From Dactylorhiza incarnata (lineage: Eukaryota; Streptophyta; Magnoliopsida; Asparagales; Orchidaceae), in contig JAWHQI010000165.1 of NCBI GenBank assembly GCA_033032865.1, forward strand, positions 3,855,001 through 3,919,000: DNA of 64,000 nucleotides. The letters run 5' to 3'. The first letter of the stretch is position 1, and each line of letters begins with the position of its first letter. A program made the position numbers and the translations under genes. A model generated the notes under the pieces. It ran no database searches, was not told the origin of the DNA, and saw only the letters and a list, made by a program, of their open reading frames with translations. Positions 21,886 through 32,999 of this stretch are shown here, piece after piece.

Positions 21886-23434
21886 TGATGAGTCCTGATT
21901 ATATACACCTTCATGGACTCATCCGGGCCATTATTTAGTCAATATCACGCACTTTAGCATTATTATAGTTTATAATTGATAACCCATGCTAGGTGCACAT
22001 TTTGGCCCACTTTGGTGTGTTTTCGTGTTTATTTCCTTTCATAGTACTCATATGTTGTTAAGTGCCACTTTCGGTGGCTAGATCTGTGTTTGTGCTGGAA
22101 TAGGAGGCGTGCAAGTGTTTCCGGTGCAATTCTGCACAGGAACACTGCGCACGATCACTTGTTCTAGTGCGCACGACCACTGGTCGTGCGCCACTGATCG
22201 TGCGCACTTAGCCCCTTTTTACGAGTTCTGTCTGGTGCAGTGCGCACGCCCATCAACTCCAGTGCGCACGACCACCGGTCGTGCGCCACTGTCCGTGCGC
22301 ACTTAATAGTAATTTTATGAGTTCTGTCTCACCTATTGCGCACGACCACCGACGCTAGTGCGCACGATCAACGGTCGTGCGCCACTGGTCGTGCGAGCAT
22401 TTTATTTTATAATTTCATCTCTTGCAGGTTCTGTCCAGGCAGTGCGCACGATCGCAGGATTCCAGTGCGCACGACCACTGGTCGTGCGCCAATGATCGTG
22501 CGCAGTGTTTAATCCAGCGCCTATTTATTGACCTGTTCGCGAATTAGGTCAGGATCACGCAACTCTGCTCCGTTCAGTCCGCCGTTTTCGCCGTTTTCAG
22601 GGGATTTTCACCCCCTAGGCCTCCTCCATCATCCAAAGGCTTAAAGGAAGGGTTCCTACACTCACTTTGACCGCTAAGGAAGAGGTTCTCCGCAATAGAC
22701 GTGGCCGGATTGTAAATCGCTGGAGAAGACGGGTCCATTGGGAGGTGTGACAGCCCTCTTCTACCCCGGACGCAGTTGGGACCGAGCTAGGACGCGGATT
22801 GACAACCCGGTGCTTCCTACCGTAAATCTACAACGAGACTCCAGATTCGGTCGTATCTCTTGCCTTTTTCCTCTATTTTTGTGGTTATGTGTGATGTATT
22901 CTCTTTATCTTGATGATGAACACTATGAATCATGCCTAATGTTGCTTATTTCATGTTTATGAAATTATTTTGTTCATTTGTGTCATTGAGGTGCGCTTTA
23001 TTTCATTTTCCATCCCACCGCCACGATCGGTGCCGCACTAGCAATTGCTAGTGGCGTGCTTGACGAAGAGGTGCTCGCGACCCTCACTCCGCTTGCCTTC
23101 TCGTCCATCCGCTCTTTTGACGCAGCGCGCTCAAGGCCTGCCTAGTCTCCATCTCACCAAGCGAAGCATTGCATAGCAGCACTGCATAGGAGTAGTGGTA
23201 ATATTTATTTTAAGTATTCACAAACCCCCAAAGCCCTTTCATTCGCATTCCGCCTTTCGCAGGACTTCAATCTCAAGTCTTTCCTCGATAATAAACTCCA
23301 CCTTACTGTGTTCCTTGAGAGATTCGATACTCGGGGATTACTCCTCGTTTTATATTACTTGAACGATCGGTACACTGCCGTTTCGTGCCGCAGTCGAGCT
23401 ACCGCCTATAGCGGTGTGTGAGATTTGCGCATCA
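21886..23434 (+). repeat. 3' LTR of P1
   Basis: 1549 bp, same length as 17180-18728 and nearly identical to it. Followed by the target duplication CTTAC and then M1 internal sequence. Confidence 0.95.
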
Positions 23435-23439
23435 CTTAC

Positions 23440-24547
23440 CTGTTTGCGCGTCCCAAGCAAACTATCTCTCATGTGGAGTAGAAAAATCATAAGCTGGCAA
23501 AGTAATTGAATATGTGAAGTACAATGTGAAGTCTCTTACACGCGCGCGTTGAAATTTTAGTAGAAAAACCTTTTAAACATGTGAAATAAATTAGAATTTT
23601 CTAAATTGCGTTTCTACTTATTATTTCTACTCATAATTTGAATCGTGGTGAATCCTTCAATCACACGTAGGGTGAAAGTAGCTCGATCACTAAGTGGAAT
23701 ATTGCCAGAGATCGAGGATCGGGAAAAACTCCAAAGAAATCCATCAATGACGATGCCATAAGCTTGCTCGTTCACACTCTCTCCACGACACTAGTTACGC
23801 TCAGAGTGCGAATCAATAGGACTTTTAGGCTATGATTTAAGCTTAGGCTACGGTGCGGTAAATAATGATAAATGTGGAGGCTTAGCACACCTAACCCAAA
23901 TGAGCTCGCAATAAAAACACTATCCCGGCAGTAATAAAAAAAATGTGTACACCACACCCCCAGACTTAAACATGAAACTATGGGGTGTGTACACCACCTA
24001 TTCCCAAATACACTGCTTTACACATTTTTTTTACTTTCATTTTTTATCACATTTTGTTTTCTTTTCTCTTTTTTTTTAAATTATAACTTTGCACATATAA
24101 TAACAAACACAGCTATATTTTTAATAACGCATTGCCACCACAACCACAAATATACACAGCTTCAACACCCAACTTTTAAATGCACAAATTGCTTGAGCTC
24201 AGAATTTGGTGTGCGATTAGGATAGTCATTTTGGCTTTGGTGAATTGAAGGTGGAGCTGAATCAAATGGTAGGGATTAGGCACAAAAGGGCTAAGCAAGG
24301 ATAGAGCATTTAGGAACGGTGCAAAGGCCCAACCGGGTCAAAGAATGGCCTATATCACACTTGCACAAATGAAATAACCTATACCCATGCTTCGAGAGTC
24401 GCTAGGGGCAAGTTCTTAGCCACCGAGAAAGAACATCCTTCCAACCGACTCGAGCAATATGAGTCTAGCGATCGTTTACATACATCCTATGCTACCGTTT
24501 GATTCACACCGGGTTCACCATTTGAGTAGAGTAAAAAACATTTACAC
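23440..24547 (-). other. M1 conserved non-coding region (part next to its 3' LTR)
   Basis: No gene. In minus orientation it matches the P1 region 20770-21870 and is close to M2 41840-42950. It includes GTTTGCTTGGGACGCGCAA near 23445-23465 and the TCTTTCTCGGTGGCTAAGAA block (about 24415-24440). The TRIM-like array interrupts it at 24548; the flanks rejoin as TTTACAC|TAATAG, matching the uninterrupted P1 sequence at about 20757-20770. Confidence 0.75.
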
Positions 24548-25506
24548 TGAAAGTTGAGTTTTAGTTCTCATTCTTATTATTAAAAGTCTTATTTAACTTT
24601 GTTTCAAATTAAGTGATATATATAAATATATATATGAGTGTTGATTGAGAAAGTAAAAAACAAGCACATAACCAGATGACACAAGATATATAGTAGTTCC
24701 CCAAAACCTGGGTACATATACTCTTCTACCCACTGGTAGGAATCCACTAGGAGGTTGTTGATAAGGTGCCCTCTCACCAAGGTGATTTTGATAAGGTGTC
24801 CACACACCAAGGTGATTTTGATAAGTTGTCCACACACCAATGGGAGTTTTGATCAGGTGCCCAATTCACCTATAAGCTTTTGATAAGGTGCTTATAAACC
24901 AAGCTGCAGGTTTTTGCTAAGGTGCCCTGTCACTGGGAGTAAACTTTTGAAGGGAGTTTTAACCCTTTACAAGATGGGGAGGAGAAAGGGAAAAGATATA
25001 TTGTTCTTCTCTTTTAGCTGAGAAGACACTTGATAATCCAGATTGGATGTTGAGTTGGATCTTGATGAAGATGGTGAAGAGAGCTCCCCCTGTCTGATTT
25101 AGTTGTGGAGACTCCTTAGTTCTGAATCCTCTATTTCAAATGTATGGAGTGGATCACCTCTCATTGTTCTCTGTCGACCTTCACCTTATTTATAGCTCCG
25201 TGTATTAAGATAACACATAGTAATCGACGTACGTCGATTACAATTCGACGTAAGCGTCGAATTCATCCTGGCTGGACGTCGAGAGGAGAATAAGGAAGGT
25301 GTGTCGACAAGAAGTCAGAGCTACGTCGATATAGGATACGTCGAATTCTTATTAAAGTTACTTCGACTAATTCTGAAAGAAACGTCGACAACACTTCGAC
25401 ATTGCGTCGAATACAATTCGACGCATATTTACTTAACCTTGATATTTCTTTCTTAGAATTCATATTCAACTCATTTTGGGGGTTAAGACAAATCATTTTC
25501 CCAACA
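24548..25506 (-). repeat. TRIM-like LTR1
   Basis: 959 bp, TGAAAGTTGAG...TTTTCCCAACA on the plus strand (element sense begins TGTTGGGAAAA). The minus-strand TATA is TTATTTATAG at 25186-25195. Upstream of it in the element sense lie CGTCGA/TCGACG words, including a perfect 22-base palindrome at 25220-25241 (arms GTAATCGACGT / ACGTCGATTAC). Confidence 0.9.
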
Positions 25507-25661
25507 ATCTCCCCCTATTTGTCTTAACCCAGATGACACAAGATATATTAGGAAATCAGAAAAATAATTTTCAGAGAATAAGGGGAGAATAGAGAACTAA
25601 GTGATCTTTGTGATTTCAGGTGTTAGCCTGTGTGAAAAATCAACCTCCCTCTGATACCAAT
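25507..25661 (-). other. TRIM-like internal domain 1 (PPT and PBS)
   Basis: Minus-strand PPT AGGGGGAGAT abuts LTR1 and PBS TGGTATCAGAG (25649-25659) lies two bases from LTR2. Nothing else recognisable lies between. Confidence 0.88.
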
Positions 25662-26588
25662 TGAAAGTTGAGTTTTAGTTCTCATTCTTATTATTAAAAG
25701 TCTTATTTAACTTTGTTTCAAATTAAGTGATATATATAAATATATATATGAGTGCTGATTGAGAAAGTAAAAAACAAGCACATAACCACATGACACAAGA
25801 TATATAGTAGTTCCCCAAAACCTGGGGACATCTACTCTTCTACCCACTGGTAGGAATCCACTAGGACGTTGTTGATAAGGTGCCCTCTCACCAAGGTGAT
25901 TTTGATAAGGTGTCCACACACCAAGGGGATTTTGATAAGGTGTCCACACACCAATGGGAGTTTTGATCAGGTGCCCAATTCACCTATAAGCTTTTGATAA
26001 GGTGCTTATAAACCAAGCTGCAGGTTTTTGCTAAGGTGCCCTGTCACCGGGAGTAAACTTTTGAAGGGAGTTTTAACCCTTTACAAGATGGGAAGGAGAA
26101 AGGGAAAAGATATATTGTTCTTCTCTTTTAGCTGAGAAGACACTTGAAAATCCAGATTGGATGTTGAGTTGGATCTTGATGAAGATGGTGAAGAGAGCTC
26201 CCCCTGTCTGATTTAGTTGTGTAGACTCCTTGGTTCTGAATCCTCTATTTCAAATGTATGGAGTGGATCACCTCTCATTGTTCTCTGTCGACCTTCTCCT
26301 TATTTATAGCTCTGTGTATTAAGATAACACATAGTAATCGACGTACGTCGATTACAATTCGACGTAAGCGTCGAATTCATCCTGGCTGGACGTCGAGAGG
26401 AGAATAAGGAAGGTGCGCTGACTAAGGTGCGTCGACAAGAAGTCAGAGCTACGTCGACATAGGATACGTCAAATTCTTATTAAAGTTACTTCGACTAATT
26501 CTGAAAGAAACGTCGACAACACTTCGACGATGCGTCGAATACTATTCGATGCATTTTTACTTAACCTTGACAAATCATTTTTCCAACA
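25662..26588 (-). repeat. TRIM-like LTR2
   Basis: 927 bp. Shorter than LTR1 and LTR3, mainly because it lacks about 45 bp between CTTGA and CAAATC near 26570, a segment that contains TTCTTAGAATTCATATTC in the other two LTRs. It also has scattered substitutions. Confidence 0.9.
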
Positions 26589-26743
26589 ATCTCCCCATAT
26601 TTGTCTTAACCCAGATGACACAAGATATATTAGGAAATCAGAAAAATCATTTTCAGAGAATAAGGGGAGAATAGAGAACTAAGTGATCTTTGTGATTTCA
26701 GGTGTTAGCCTGTATGAAAAATCAACCTCGCTCTGATACCAAT
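26589..26743 (-). other. TRIM-like internal domain 2 (PPT and PBS)
   Basis: 155 bp, same length and nearly the same sequence as internal domain 1. PBS is at 26731-26741. The PPT is slightly altered (ATCTCCCCAT on the plus strand). Confidence 0.88.
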
Positions 26744-27714
26744 TGAAAGTTGAGTTTTAGTTCTCATTCTTATTGTTAAAAGTCTTATTTAACTTTGTTT
26801 CAAATTAAGTGATATATATAAATATATATGAGTGCTGATTGAGAAAGTAAAAAACAAGCACATAACCAGATGACACAAGATATATAGTAGTTCCCCAAAA
26901 CCTGGGTACATCTACTCTTCTACCCACTGGTAGGAATCCACTAGGAGGTTGTAGATAAGGTGCCCTCTCACCAAAGTGATTTTGATAAGGTGTCCACACA
27001 CCAAGGTGATTTTGATAAGGTGTCCACACACCAATGGGAATTTTGATCAGGTGCCCAATTCACCTATAAGCTTTTGATAAGGTGCTTATAAACCAAGCTG
27101 CAGGTTTTTGCTAAGGTGCCCTGTCACCGGGAGTAAACTTTTGAAGGGAGTTTTAACCCTTTACAAGATGGGAAGGATAAAGGGAAAAGATATATTGTTC
27201 TTCTCTTTTAGCTGAGAAGACACTTGAAAATCCAGATTGGATGTTGAGTTGGATCTTGATGAAGATGGTGAAGAGAGCTCCCCCTGTCTGATTTAGTTGT
27301 GGAGACTCCTTGGTTCTGAATCCTCTATTTCAAATGTATGGAGTGGATCACCTCTCATTGTTCTCTATCGACCTTCTCCTTATTTATAGCTCTGTGTATT
27401 AAGATAACACATAGTAATTGACGTACGTCGATTACAATTCGACGTAAGCGTCGAATTCATCCTGGCTGGACGTTGAGAGGAGAATAAGGAAGGTGCGTCG
27501 ACTAAGGTGCGTCGACAAGAAGTCAGAGCTACATTGACATAGGATACGTCGAATTCTTATTAAAGTTACTTCGACTAATTCTGAAAGAAACGTCGACAAC
27601 ACTTCGACGTTGCGTCGAATACTATTCGACGCATATTTACTTAACCTTGATATTTCTTTCTTAGAATTCATATTCAACTCATTTTGGGGGTTAAGACAAA
27701 TCATTTTCCCAACA
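26744..27714 (-). repeat. TRIM-like LTR3
   Basis: 971 bp, with both termini intact and followed by the target duplication TACAC. Confidence 0.9.
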
Positions 27715-27719
27715 TACAC

Positions 27720-28405
27720 TAATAGAAAAATATAAAACATAAGTATAAAAAGAAGTCTAATCTACACAAATTCCTATGCAGCCGAGCACTCGACTAGGAG
27801 CACTACTGGAGTCAACATTTTACTCCGCTACATAGTCCTAAGCCAGCACCTAGACTTTCCAAAATATGCAGAAGAATTAAATTCAACTCAGAGCACGCAT
27901 ACAGATGAGTACGCACTCAAGTGGGTGATGTGGTGTGCGGTAATGATGAGCAATTCTAAATAAATGAGATAGAGTTACTTCTAGTATGCAATGCAACATG
28001 TGCGTGCACAGTGGGTAACGAGAAGCAGCTCTCCCCAGACATACTCTAAACAATCCAACACAAGATATAACCATGAAATTCAAAATGAAGTCTAGGGAAA
28101 GAGAGTACCCAATGCTCAGTAGTGGGCATACCAGAAGATTGGCGTGTAAACCAAGAAAAAGCTGCAACATCCACCATCTAGAAGAAGGACCTGCAGGGGT
28201 GAGCTCCGCAAAAACAAAAGAAAATGTTCATACTAAAATGAAATATCACTAACTAAACTAAACTAGATAAAATAAAAAATGCCAGAAAAGATAAGATAAC
28301 TACTGGGATTATTGTCATCCCAGCACGACTTATTCAAACCTGAAAATATCTAGCTAATGGGAGTATGGAAGGTGAAGTGGACAGGCAACTGGCCTAATAT
28401 CCGTG
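27720..28405 (-). other. M1 conserved non-coding region (part next to its ORF)
   Basis: No gene. In minus orientation it holds the internal purine-tract equivalent (TATGTCTGGGGAGAG, about 28030-28046), a diverged hairpin (AATGCTCAGTAGTGGGCAT on the plus strand, near 28108-28132) and the stem CTGGGAT-GACAATA-ATCCCAG (about 28296-28322, minus sense). The order and spacing match P1. Confidence 0.7.
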
Positions 28406-29665
28406 TCAGTAGTGGGTACCGATACGGAGATAGAACGTCACCCCTCTACCTAAATAATAATACATGCTTCTCATAGGTAGAGGGTAGAGAATGTAAGAAA
28501 AGGAGGAGGAGTACTCCTCACAAATCTCACCAAAAACATCCTTGCCCAGCAAGCTGTCGTCTTCAGGGAGGCGACATGAGGATATGGCAATGAATGAGGT
28601 TTCCACAATGGAGGAGGAATCAACCTCCTCACATAAGAGGATGCTCTCATCATTGACGTGGGCAATATGCACCAAGTCCTCCTGAGGTACCTGTGAAGAC
28701 ACAACCCACACAGGCTCAGATGAAGAAGAGGGGTCAAGGAATAAAGAGGAAGAATAACATAAATAAAAATCAATCGGGGGAGTGATCCCGGTCTCACTCC
28801 CAGCAGGATCCAAGCATAGATCATTGTCGGTATCATATGAGTCATAGTGAGGGGAGTCCGAAAGCTCAAGGTCCTCGGTGTTGAGTTGGAGCTCCTCATC
28901 CAATAAGGAGGTGCAAACTTCTTCATTAGAATAGGTTTCCTCCTCATCCCACCTCGCTGCGTCATCATGTTCCAAGGAATCACACTCCCCATCGGAGAGA
29001 ATAATGTCCTCGTCCCACTTTGGCGCATCCTCAGGCTTCAAATGAAATTCCTGCCTAACATCTTCAACCAACTCACAAAAAATAGGTGTAGAGAGTTCTT
29101 GCAAAGAAAGCGGAGGAACAAGGGTAATAACATCATCAGAGAAAATGTGCACAGGTTCCTCCGGGGGTAAATCCAAAAGGAGTGATGAATGCGCCGGGAG
29201 AGAAGTCTCCACCATGTTGTCACACCGATCAGCAGAAAGTCTGATGGGGATATCCGCAGCAGTCCCCCATAGACAAGGTAGTACTGCGAATATATCATCA
29301 GAATCAGAATGAGCACCCAAAGGAGAGGTGGATGGAATGATATGAACATCATTTTCATCCTCCTCCTCCATCTGGCGCTGAAACTCTACGCAATCTTTCA
29401 ATGCGTCCTCGGTGCTACGACAACACAAACACCATTTTCCATTACTCCACGGTCCAAATGGGGCCGGAGAGGAATATGAAAATGGTAAATGTGGTGAAGA
29501 AGACTGACCATAAGACTTAGGTATGGTGTATGAAGTACCGTAAGAGGACAGTGCTCCATACACCGAGCCTCGAGAATTATGCTCACCATCTCCAGTGGGG
29601 CATTTATCACTAGAATGATTATGATTTCCACACCATCTACAACTGATATTGAAAGCAGAATACAT
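28406..29665 (-). CDS. M1 protein: zinc-knuckle acidic protein, homologue of the P1 protein
   Basis: 419 residues from a true ATG (29665), uninterrupted. The first knuckle is intact (C9-C12-H17-C22). The second keeps its cysteines (C79, C82, C92) but has Asp at position 87 instead of His, so zinc binding there is doubtful. Linker spacing is identical to P1. The middle is acidic, with two related blocks, WDEDIILSDGECDSLEHD and WDEEETYSNEEVCTS. The core GSETGITPPIDFYLC starts at residue 289. The C-terminal LLGKDVFGEI / SSFSYILYPLP / YLGRGV block matches P1. An open frame in an element hit by three later insertions suggests either recent age or former selection on the protein. Function is unknown; RNA binding is inferred from the knuckle. 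Confidence 0.83.
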   Translation of the reverse strand: MYSAFNISCRWCGNHNHSSDKCPTGDGEHNSRGSVYGALSSYGTSYTIPKSYGQSSSPHLPFSYSSPAPFGPWSNGKWCLCCRSTEDALKDCVEFQRQMEEEDENDVHIIPSTSPLGAHSDSDDIFAVLPCLWGTAADIPIRLSADRCDNMVETSLPAHSSLLLDLPPEEPVHIFSDDVITLVPPLSLQELSTPIFCELVEDVRQEFHLKPEDAPKWDEDIILSDGECDSLEHDDAARWDEEETYSNEEVCTSLLDEELQLNTEDLELSDSPHYDSYDTDNDLCLDPAGSETGITPPIDFYLCYSSSLFLDPSSSSEPVWVVSSQVPQEDLVHIAHVNDESILLCEEVDSSSIVETSFIAISSCRLPEDDSLLGKDVFGEICEEYSSSFSYILYPLPMRSMYYYLGRGVTFYLRIGTHY

Positions 29666-29897
29666 GGTGTAGAAGGGGAGAATTCACCGACAGATAAAAT
29701 TTCCTTGCAAAAATTAACTACACGCAAGAAATAAAAAAAATGAATGCCTTCTTTTGATAAATCACAAAATAGATAAGGAATATAAAAAATTTAAAACTAC
29801 AAATTCTAAGAAGTAAAACAAAGAAGAAAATGGTATAAATAAATGGAAAAGGGCTTCTATCTCTCGACTTCCTTTCCAGAAACTCACAAGACTATGT

Positions 29898-29915
29898 TCC
29901 CCGGCAACGGCGCCA
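29898..29915 (-). other. Primer binding site, tRNA-Asp type (M1)
   Basis: The minus strand reads TGGCGCCGTTGCCGGGGA, six bases from the 5' LTR, as in P1. Confidence 0.9.
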
Positions 29916-30714
29916 AAAACTTGATGCGCAAATCTCGCACACCACTATAGGCGGTAGCTAGACTGCGGCAAGAAACGGCAGTGTACCGATCGTTCAAGTA
30001 ATATAAAATGTGGGAGTGAATCCCCAAGTATCGAATCTCAAAGGAACACAGTAAGGTGGAGATTACTTTTCAGGAAGGACTTGAGATCGAAGTCCTTTAG
30101 GTCGGATGGATTGCAGAAGGCTTGGATTGGATGGTGGAAAATAAAAGAAACGAAATAAACTACTCCTATGCAATGCCGCTATGCAATGCTTCGCCAGGCG
30201 GGATGGAAAACTACGTAGGCCTTGAGTGCACTACTTCGCAAGGGCAGATGGACGAGTAGGCAAGCGGAATCGAACTGTGCAGGCCTTGAGCGCGCTGCTT
30301 CGTTAGGCAAATGGATTACACGGGATGCAATGCCACGCTTCACTAGGAGGATGGATGAGTAAGCTTGCGGATGGAGTGGGTCACACCGGCGGAATGAGGG
30401 TCCCAAGCACCTCGTCACAAAGCTCACACCTAGCAATTGCTAGTGTAGCAAACCCAAATCGCTCACACCATAATCACCACAAGAGCTCACCTCAAGCACT
30501 CATACACAAATAATATCTTTGCTTAACAATGAAATAAAGGTCAAATCAAGTGCAGAGTACAAACATCATCATAAAATAGAAGATTACACCGCAAGCAACA
30601 ATAACCTAAGAAGAGAAAAATGCAAGAGATACGACCGAATCCGGAGGCTTGTTGTAGATTCTCGGTAGGAATCTTCGGGTTGTCAATCCGCATCCTAGCT
30701 CGGTCCCAGCTATT

Positions 30715-32103
30715 TGATGAGTCCAGTTTATATACTAATTTTCGGGCTCATCTGGGTTGTTTTTCGTTCCCTTGCACTTCATTTACTGCTCATTTAGGGT
30801 TATATTGATAGCAGCTCATATTCTCAACTATAGTGCATTCCTTACCCTCTTCATGGCATGATTTCGTTATATTACTTTATGTCTATTCTGTGGATTATGT
30901 GGTGTGCACGGATCAGTGGTCTAGTTTGTTTTCATGCTGGTACAAGGGTCGTGTGAACGCTCGGAATGGATTGGGGGCGAATTTTGGCCTAAAAAGCCAC
31001 TGATCGTGCGTTTTCCTTAGCGCACGATCAGGCGCACGGCCACTGGTCGTGCGTTAATTCCCCTTAACTGACCGAGCAGTTCGCACGATCATAGGACCTC
31101 TTTGCGCACGACCACTGGTCGTGCGCCACTGACCGTGCGTTAATTCCCTGTCTTCTCTTCTGTTGCAGGTTGACTGCGCACGATCACAAGCATTCCTTTG
31201 CGCACGACCACAGGTCGTGCGCTTCTGATCGTGCGCAGTGTTTATTCTGCTCCGTATTTAAAGCTCGGCTCCGCGATTTTAGGGATTCGAGCGAGTGTTG
31301 GGGCACGATTAGGCCGCCGTCTTGGGCGATTTTCATCCCATCTTCATCCCCCTCCATTCCAATCATCCGGGAGACTCCTCCGGCGATCAAGAGTTGTTTC
31401 TCTACCATCGGGGAGCCCTTCCGGCCGTCAGCAAAGCTTTCCTAGCGAGTGTTCTTCAAGTTGTTGCGGAGAAAGTGGAGATCAACGGAGAAAGTGACAG
31501 ATCTCCGGCACCGGAAGCACCCTTCGACCGAGATCGGAAGCGGATTGACAACCCGCTATTCCGTCCGTGACCGACGGTTCTCCTTCTTGAGTGGTTTTCT
31601 CTTAACTTATCTTGTTATAACTAGTTGAATATTTATGTAATGAACTTGAATGATTTGTTTGTCTATGAATGAATTATTTGGTGTTTACATAATCTCCTTT
31701 GTATTGCTTTGTGTTGCGTTCGCTTACACTCACTCCACTCCATGCACTCCCGTCCATTCACATTTGCGTTGGGTTAGCCACGGCTATGGAGATGTGCGAA
31801 GAGGTGTGTGCGACCCTCAATCGTCACAGTTACTTTCCGTCCACATGCCTTCCGAAGCACGGCATCGCGGCCGTTGCATCCATCCTGCCTTGCGAAGCGG
31901 AGTTTTGACCCGCATCTCATTTCTGTGTAGTAATTTAGGAAACCAAAATCAAAGCCCTTACTTTTCTTTTAATTTACTCTTGTAATTATTCGCTCAGTCC
32001 GAATAGTCAAACTAACCACGCGCATTCCTTGAGAGACGATATTCGGGGACGTACTCCCAACTCTATTACTTGTGCGACCGGTGCACTTGCCGAGCACGCA
32101 TCA
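30715..32103 (+). repeat. 5' LTR of P2
   Basis: TGATGAGTCC...GCACGCATCA. The array of CGCACGA/TCGTGCG words (31005-31235) includes the same 23-base palindrome as P1 (31104-31126). A TATA-like GTATTTAAAG is at 31254-31263. Confidence 0.92.
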
Positions 32104-32109
32104 AGTTTT

Positions 32110-32127
32110 TGGCGCCGTTGCCGGGGA
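32110..32127 (+). other. Primer binding site, tRNA-Asp type (P2)
   Basis: TGGCGCCGTTGCCGGGGA, six bases after the 5' LTR. Confidence 0.9.
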
Positions 32128-32228
32128 ATGCAGGCGTAGTTTGATTTTGGCGTTTGAGTTAATAGTTACAGGAGTTGTTGTTTTTTTGTTTATTTCTATT
32201 ATTTTCGGGTTGTGTGAATGCATGAGCG

Positions 32229-32999
32229 ATGTCATATTCTTTATTGCCTCTGCCACAACATGATGAGGATACAGCCTATTTGGAGGAGAAATTCTTCAAA
32301 TTTGCTCAAATTATAATTCAAGGCCTTGAAACGCGGCAAGAGTATATTCATAGATTGACTATGCAGGTTGAAACTTTGGTGTCTCTTTCCTCGGCCGTGT
32401 TGAAAGAACCTCCTCATGATGTGATAGTGGTACAATCAGAACCTACAGGGAGTGAAACCGGGATCACTCCCTCGACTAATGATTTTTTATGTTCTTCATC
32501 TACTTTGTTTATTGACCCTCTTTCATTGGTTATAACTCAACAAGAAGAGTTAGCGTTGGTCATCCAGGTGGAATTTGATCATCTCTCACGGGAGGATGTC
32601 ACTTGTGACACTTCTTCCTCCTGCTTTGCTCCTACGGATGTTGAGTCTACTCTCGCTCCATCTCTTCCTGTTATTTCTAACATCGTTTCATTTATGCCCC
32701 CGCAGAATTTGGAAGTTGCTGACCCATTTTTGGGCAGTCGGATGATGCATTCCTGGCAGGATACGCATGTCGCAGTGGCAGGCGATATTGCTCTATCCAC
32801 TCCAGTGTCACCGCATGTGCTTCCCCTAAAGGACTGGCTGCAAGGGGGAAAGCGATTTTTCTTTGAAGAAATACTCTTGGAAGAGAGAAAGAGAGCAAGA
32901 AAGGAGGAGACTTGGGGATGGAGGCTAAAACTCTTACTTCGTTGCCATCAGTTGTGGGTCTCCGGACCTTTTTCTTCTATTTGCAGTTACTATTTTTAA
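32229..32999 (+). CDS. P2 protein: GSETG-core protein without zinc knuckles
   Basis: 256 residues, intact, starting MSYSLLPLPQ about 100 bp after the primer site. The N-terminal 60 residues are probably helical (YLEEKFFKFAQII, TRQEYIHRLTMQVETLVSLS) and replace the knuckle region of P1/M1. The shared core GSETGITPSTNDFLCSS starts at residue 74. The C-terminal half differs from P1/M1 but matches M2: DPFLG, LPLKDWLQGGKR (about 198-209), a basic EERKRARKEE stretch, WGWR, and a hydrophobic end with a W-V-x-GP-x-SxI motif. I do not recognise the protein. The hydrophobic terminus could be membrane-associated, but this is only a possibility. It is the sole long ORF of the element. Confidence 0.8.
   Translation: MSYSLLPLPQHDEDTAYLEEKFFKFAQIIIQGLETRQEYIHRLTMQVETLVSLSSAVLKEPPHDVIVVQSEPTGSETGITPSTNDFLCSSSTLFIDPLSLVITQQEELALVIQVEFDHLSREDVTCDTSSSCFAPTDVESTLAPSLPVISNIVSFMPPQNLEVADPFLGSRMMHSWQDTHVAVAGDIALSTPVSPHVLPLKDWLQGGKRFFFEEILLEERKRARKEETWGWRLKLLLRCHQLWVSGPFSSICSYYF

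Larger units (their letters stand above)
17180..23434 (+). mobile_element. P1: young non-autonomous Athila-end LTR element with a zinc-knuckle protein
   Basis: 6255 bp; two LTRs of exactly 1549 bp (17180-18728, 21886-23434); perfect target duplication CTTAC (17175-17179, 23435-23439). By eye the LTRs differ at only about two positions (17240 region C/A, 17835 region G/A), so the insertion is very recent. The internal region holds a tRNA-Asp primer site, one long ORF and about 1.75 kb of conserved non-coding sequence ending in a purine tract. No enzyme domain is present, so movement must depend on proteins from another element. Confidence 0.95.
24548..27714 (-). mobile_element. TRIM-like array: three LTRs separated by two 155-bp internal domains
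   Basis: Order LTR1 (24548-25506), internal 1 (25507-25661), LTR2 (25662-26588), internal 2 (26589-26743), LTR3 (26744-27714). The whole array has one perfect target duplication, TACAC (24543-24547, 27715-27719), so it behaves as one insertion unit. Each internal domain is only a purine tract and an initiator tRNA-Met primer site with about 130 bp between; there is no coding capacity. This fits a TRIM (terminal-repeat retrotransposon in miniature) with unusually long LTRs, in a multi-LTR form. Related copia elements could supply the enzymes. Confidence 0.9.

Noticed and set aside
24548..27714. Satellite DNA with a ~1.1-kb unit
   Set aside because: Units resolve into LTRs with TG/CA ends, primer sites and purine tracts, and the array has a single target duplication.
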